A DNA stretch of 64,000 nt. Source: Rhizoctonia solani (Eukaryota > Basidiomycota > Agaricomycetes > Cantharellales > Ceratobasidiaceae). Positions 60,067 through 64,000 of this stretch are shown piece by piece. Each line of letters starts with the position of its first letter. Position 1 is the first letter of the stretch. The notes beneath the pieces were generated by a model. It was not told where the DNA came from. It did no database searches and saw nothing but the letters and a program-made list of their open reading frames with translations. Where the stretch lies: NCBI RefSeq assembly GCF_016906535.1, contig NC_057371.1, forward strand, positions 2,790,001 to 2,854,000, read 5' to 3'. A program made the position numbers and the translations under genes.

Positions 60067-61595
60067 GACATTTCTTCTTTAATCTGTACTTATTTTATTA
60101 ATTACACTAGTAATCTTACAGTAAACAAATGAGATAAAGATGCAAACTAAGGTTTTCAAGGTCCCTCTATCCAATGGTGACCTTTAAAAAACCTACAAAT
60201 CTCAGGAATACCCTTAATATGCAATGCCTTTTGCATACATGCTGTTTTCTCACTCATTTAAATATATATAAATTCAGCTGAGTAGATAAACAGTAACAAG
60301 TAATATTTCTCTTGTTTGTAGTATTTATTATTCAAGATTCTATCTTGTGGCTACACACAGAAATATTCAGGGTCCCCCCCTGTTGCATAGGCAAGTGCTC
60401 CGGCGCTTAATCAGCGCTTAAGCGCCGACACACTAAATGCGCCTTTTCTCCATCACCCGGGCATCCCACACTGCCGAATCGCTTGCGCTTAGGTGCGCAT
60501 GCTTGTACGCTCCAGAACGCTGGGTCAAACTCCCAAAACAGACAACATTTGGCAGAGTTATGCCCCATTTACTGTAAGTACCCAATGCAGTGGTATCCTA
60601 CCTTTGGGACTGTTTACTCCAAGGATGAAACACTTAGCCTTGGGACACCTAAGGACCCACACAGGTAAATACTGCCTTGGGGCAAACATTGCCTTGGGAC
60701 AAATATTAGGAACTGTTGTTTGTTTACTATGTACCAAAGTATTGGCTCCCTCAAGTGTTTCAGTTGCCACATGTACCTCCTGTACCCCCTCTTGGTATCA
60801 ATGATGTATATACTTGTTTGTGCGCCTTCTCAGGGTATAAAAGGACCCTGTGAAGACGCTTCTAATGTATCCTACTTTTATCCTACTTTTACTCTTATAT
60901 ATTGACATATACACACAAGCCTTTAACAGCTTATCTGCGCATTTACTTTAGTGATTGACTCACTGTAAATAGCATAGGAGGTTATTTGGCGCACTAAGAC
61001 CATAGGCCAGTCCCAACAGACACAGGGTAACCTATTAGTGTACTTACTGCAACCCTGTGCCCCTTGACTGTCACAGTTGTTGAGTTCAACATTTAGTATA
61101 GTGCAACAATACTGTAAGGATTGTTGTGATTGAGTGATAGTGTTTCAATCCATCATACCCCCTATATTGTAGATAAGCTTTATCTACAATATCTCATAAA
61201 TCCTAGATATATTTTAGGTAAACCCCATAAGTCTTAAGTATTACTTAAGCATATATAAGTCCTATACCTATTAGGCAAATCCTATAAATCCTGTACCTTA
61301 GTCAGGTAACCCTCTTACTTAAGGTACTATCCCAGATACCTTAAGTATACATACCCTTAGTCACTTAGGCTTAAGTAACATTAGTCTAAGGTACTATACA
61401 TAACCAACCACCTGCACTTCATAGTTGCTAGACTATTTGTTAGGAGTTGTTATCCCTGATAACTTAGCCTATATTGTGCATATATTCTGTGCATATATTC
61501 TGATTCTTAATACTAGTTCTTAGTTACTCCCATATACATTTTGTATATAGTAATTCTTTCTTACTCCTGTACTTACACAACTCTTAACAACAAGG
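60067..61595. mobile_element. Repeat sequence interrupting the SNF2-like gene, possible solo LTR
   Basis: This lies between the two halves of the SNF2-like coding sequence. It contains a promoter-like GGGTATAAAAGG (TATAAAAG at 60836-60843) and a run of GC-rich inverted motifs at 60400-60425 (CGGCGCTTAATCAGCGCTTAAGCGCCG). TGTTG and CAACA ends that could bound a solo LTR are visible near 60381 and 61092, but no target duplication is seen, so element borders are unproven. Confidence 0.4.
61164..61192. repeat. Perfect short inverted repeat within a palindrome cluster
   Basis: ATATTGTAGATAA, then GCT, then its exact reverse complement TTATCTACAATAT. Up to about 61400 more short palindromes follow, many built on CTTAAG (for example CTTAAGTA-TT-ACTTAAG) and TACCTTAAG/CTTAAGGTA. 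Confidence 0.8.
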
Positions 61596-62104
61596 ATGCA
61601 ATGCGTCATGGGATTGATTGAGTGGTTCTGGATTGGCAACCCCAAACCTGTTGCATTGCTTGAGGATGGTACGCTAGATAAAGCAAGGCTTGTGCAAGAA
61701 CCTTTGCCCAGCAAGAAGCTGCGGAAGTTTCTCATATACGTGGAATTTCAGCAGCACCAAGCACTCATTGCAAAGGTCAGTGCTCTTATTTCTTGCAACT
61801 TGTTTGGAACTTCATGTTTGATGATTGAAAATTATATCAGATGCTCACTCTCAAAGAAAAAGACTATGTGACGTACAATGGCTCTATGGCTACCACCAAG
61901 CGTCAACGGGCTGTTGAGAAGTTTGCCAATGACCCATCATGCCAAATCATGATCATCAGCAATGTAGGCTCAGCTGGTCTCAACATTACAGTTGGTGTAC
62001 AACATTCCTGGCAGTCTGCTAAAGTATTTGATGCTTCCACAATGCCCTTACCCCCTTGTCAGCTGTTGGAGACAAGGAAATCAATTTCCATAATTCTCAA
62101 TTAA

Positions 62105-62509
62105 ATTACAGTGAGTTCCAGAGACTGACATTTAGGTTTTGTACTACGCCTACTGAACAGTAATATGCTCATTACTAGTTATTGGTAGGGATCACCCTGA
62201 TACTAACCACTTTATTCTCTTAGCAAGATAACTAGCTACTTTAATATACTCTAATTGCACTAGTATAGGCCTCTCTTATTACTTATTCTCCTAAGAATTT
62301 TACCTTTTATAGTTAGACAGTTACCTTATTCGTCTTTTCTCTCTCTTTAGGTTTCTTTCTTTCCTCTTTAGAGTATTTTGTTTTATTACCTTTTTTTCCC
62401 TATCTATAACAGTCACCTTCTGCAAGGCCCACTGGGTTTAGATTCAAGCACCACAACCAAATTCATCATTGCAATATAGACTGGAAGGGGGGTTCCCAGG
62501 ATATTTGGG
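62105..62509. other. AT/pyrimidine-rich spacer
   Basis: No gene seen. It is rich in T and CT runs around 62330-62410 and lies between the 3' remnant of the SNF2-like gene and the convergent nuclease-kinase gene. Confidence 0.5.
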
Positions 62510-63927
62510 TTACACAATACATCCTAGCATCACTTCATCATGCTCCTTCATCATTAACTGGCCCCCACCCACACCCTCGGCCCAGCCTATATCTCTATTA
62601 ATGGTTTCTGGGTAACGCGACTGTCCGTGGGTGCCACACCAATCAAAGTCAACCAACATTCCCTGGTAACTACCGTGTTCATCTTTATAAGCAAGTACGT
62701 TTGGTTGTCGTAAATCGCCGAAGACTATGTTGTGGTTATGCAGGATTCGAATTGCTTCCTTGATGCTTGAGCGCACAGAATACGGTACAGGGCAATCAAT
62801 TTCCGACAAATCCTGCACTTCGACGTACTCCATGATTATCATCATGCGACCAGATGGTCGAGGCGCACTTGTGTCGGTGGAACCGTCGAACAAAAGTTTG
62901 GGTGCAAGGTGTGCCTCGGATAGCAGCCGGTGTGCGACTCCGTGATATGTTTCGACAAACTTGACAACGATATCTTTAGACGGACTTCCATGTTGAGATT
63001 TCGTGCGGGCAAGGAATACAGTTTTTAAGGATCTGGGGTTGCCTAGTTGCTTGACGTACGTGAACTCTACGGTCTCGTTGGCCACCGAGTACTGTCGAAT
63101 ATATGGATAGAATCGCGAAGTCGATATCTCTGCTGGAACCGATGAGTAGTAGTCCTTGAGATCGGCGATAGCGTTTTTCATTGCCCAAAAGAATCTTCCA
63201 AGCCGGCGAAAGTGAAGTTCGGAGCGTGGGTTGATACCAACCCATATGAAGTCCGTGAGCGGTTGGACAACCGGTTGGGAGAGTATGATTGCACCGAGTA
63301 CACACATCCAAGGACCAGCTATGCCCAGTATGAAAGAAGGGCAGCAAGTCCGACGACGTTTTGACTTCATCTAGTCAACAGTGAGCGACAGTGGGAAACT
63401 AGACAGAATAGCCAATCCCACCCACTTACCATATTGTCTCCCCAAAGTTTAGCGTAGGATATTGCACCTTGAATTGTCGGGTCAGATCCACCGACTCCGA
63501 TCTCGTTTTCAACCTCGATAACCATACAAATTTCTCCGTCAACACCCGAAACTACCCCGTCAGGTTTGGTACCAGACCGATCTACGCTAGGCATATCATG
63601 CTCAATCAGTCCCGAGAGCGCTAAGCGAATCTTTCGATCTCGCCCATCTCTGCCGATTTCCCTCTCGTACATATCCTGCGAGGCGCCTAAAAGCTCCTTC
63701 ATCTTGTCGTAGAACGTTTGAGGAATTTCTCCAGTGGGAGCTGAGATGTTGGCGCTCAAAGAAGACACAAATTTGTCGAACACAGGATGGTAGAGGCCAA
63801 CAGGTAGACCAATACGCTGAACAGGTCGGCCGTTCAAGATGGCCACATCCGGAGCGCCCTGAAGATTTGAAAAATTTGAGATTTGGGCCCAGGAAGACGA
63901 ATTGCTGAGGCGAAGATGGCGGAACAT
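62510..63927 (-). CDS. PD-(D/E)XK nuclease-like plus protein-kinase-like fusion protein
   Basis: Minus-strand exons are 63430-63927 and 62510-63370, joined by a 59-nt intron (GTAAGT...ACTAG). The ATG at 63927 (MFRHLRLSNSSSW) is the first in frame; the frame stays open upstream, so a further exon outside the window is possible. The first exon has a restriction-endonuclease-like core: KPDGVVSG followed by VIEVENEIG and an SDPTIQGAISYAKLW helix. The second exon is kinase-like: IVVKF lysine, MMIIMEYVE hinge, NIVFGDLRQPNVL catalytic loop and VDFDWCG in place of DFG. Such nuclease-kinase fusions occur in fungi and are related to the Crinkler-type effector class described by comparative genomics. 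The usual catalytic Lys of the nuclease (E-x-K) reads Glu here. The biological target is unknown. Confidence 0.75.
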
Positions 63928-64000
63928 TTTCTCTTGTACTATAGAGCCAGGTTGAAGCAACAATTGTGAGGCTACGAACGATGACTCAAAGCAAGAGCGA

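Larger units (their letters stand above)
57602..62104 (+). pseudogene. Degenerate SNF2-like helicase, interrupted
   Basis: Exon-like segments are 57602-57768, 57809-58366, 58427-58686, 58761-59024, 59091-59575, 59670-59837, 59900-60066, then after a 1.5-kb interruption 61596-61774 and about 61841-62010. The N-terminal half has an intact GLGKT Walker A (CNNVGLGKTVQ), a PSIVITLQTLGNQW stretch, a motif II that reads VDKIHNL where DExH is expected, and GATATP. The helicase C half keeps VTYNGSMATTKRQRAV and ISNVGSAGLNIT but then loses frame similarity, so the final Arg-finger motif of the QxxGRxxR type is missing. SNF2 enzymes remodel chromatin; such copies are common near transposons in this fungal group. 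The Glu-to-Lys change in motif II, the interruption and the missing end all say non-functional as an ATPase. Confidence 0.75.

Overview
This is a nuclear window from a filamentous fungus. Genes carry many short GT-AG introns (about 45-60 nt). The gene families (TPR-CHAT proteins, F-box proteins, PIF1 helicase expansions, SNF2-like repeats, a chromodomain Gypsy element) are those of Agaricomycetes, and the mix most resembles Rhizoctonia/Thanatephorus; that genus call is inference, not proof. Gene starts follow fungal ATG and splicing logic, and several 5' ends remain unresolved.

The left half (1-27.7 kb) is a direct tandem segmental duplication. Positions 1-10622 match 16420-27722 at a constant offset of 16419, rising to about 17100 after an indel near 7.0/23.3 kb. 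Each unit carries, in order: a minus-strand TPR-CHAT (caspase-like peptidase) gene; a plus-strand AAA+ ATPase with a likely mitochondrial presequence; and a minus-strand RING-PH-vWA scaffold gene of the Far1/Ste5 architecture. The duplication junction lies at 10622/10623 and cuts the first exon of the first scaffold copy, while the second copy has a 2-bp frameshift, so neither scaffold copy is intact as read. Only the second TPR-CHAT gene is seen whole. It has about 15 almost identical 45-residue repeats that differ at a handful of positions, the pattern of fungal allorecognition or immune receptors.

The middle (29.6-45 kb) holds two tandem PIF1-family helicases, an F-box protein, a DUSP-type ubiquitin-specific protease of the Ubp12/USP15 class that shows three apparent -1 frame changes, and an unrecognised multi-exon gene.

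The right part (46-62.5 kb) is repeat-rich and largely AT-rich. It contains a truncated unknown gene, a complete young Ty3/Gypsy chromovirus (48365-54789, 572-bp LTRs, CCAGG target duplication, a candidate -1 frameshift site between gag and pol, and an Asp-to-Asn change at the first integrase catalytic position), a nested pair of foldback elements with 316-nt arms, and a degenerate SNF2-like helicase split by about 1.5 kb of repeat sequence. The right edge carries a minus-strand gene combining a PD-(D/E)XK nuclease-like region with a protein-kinase-like region.
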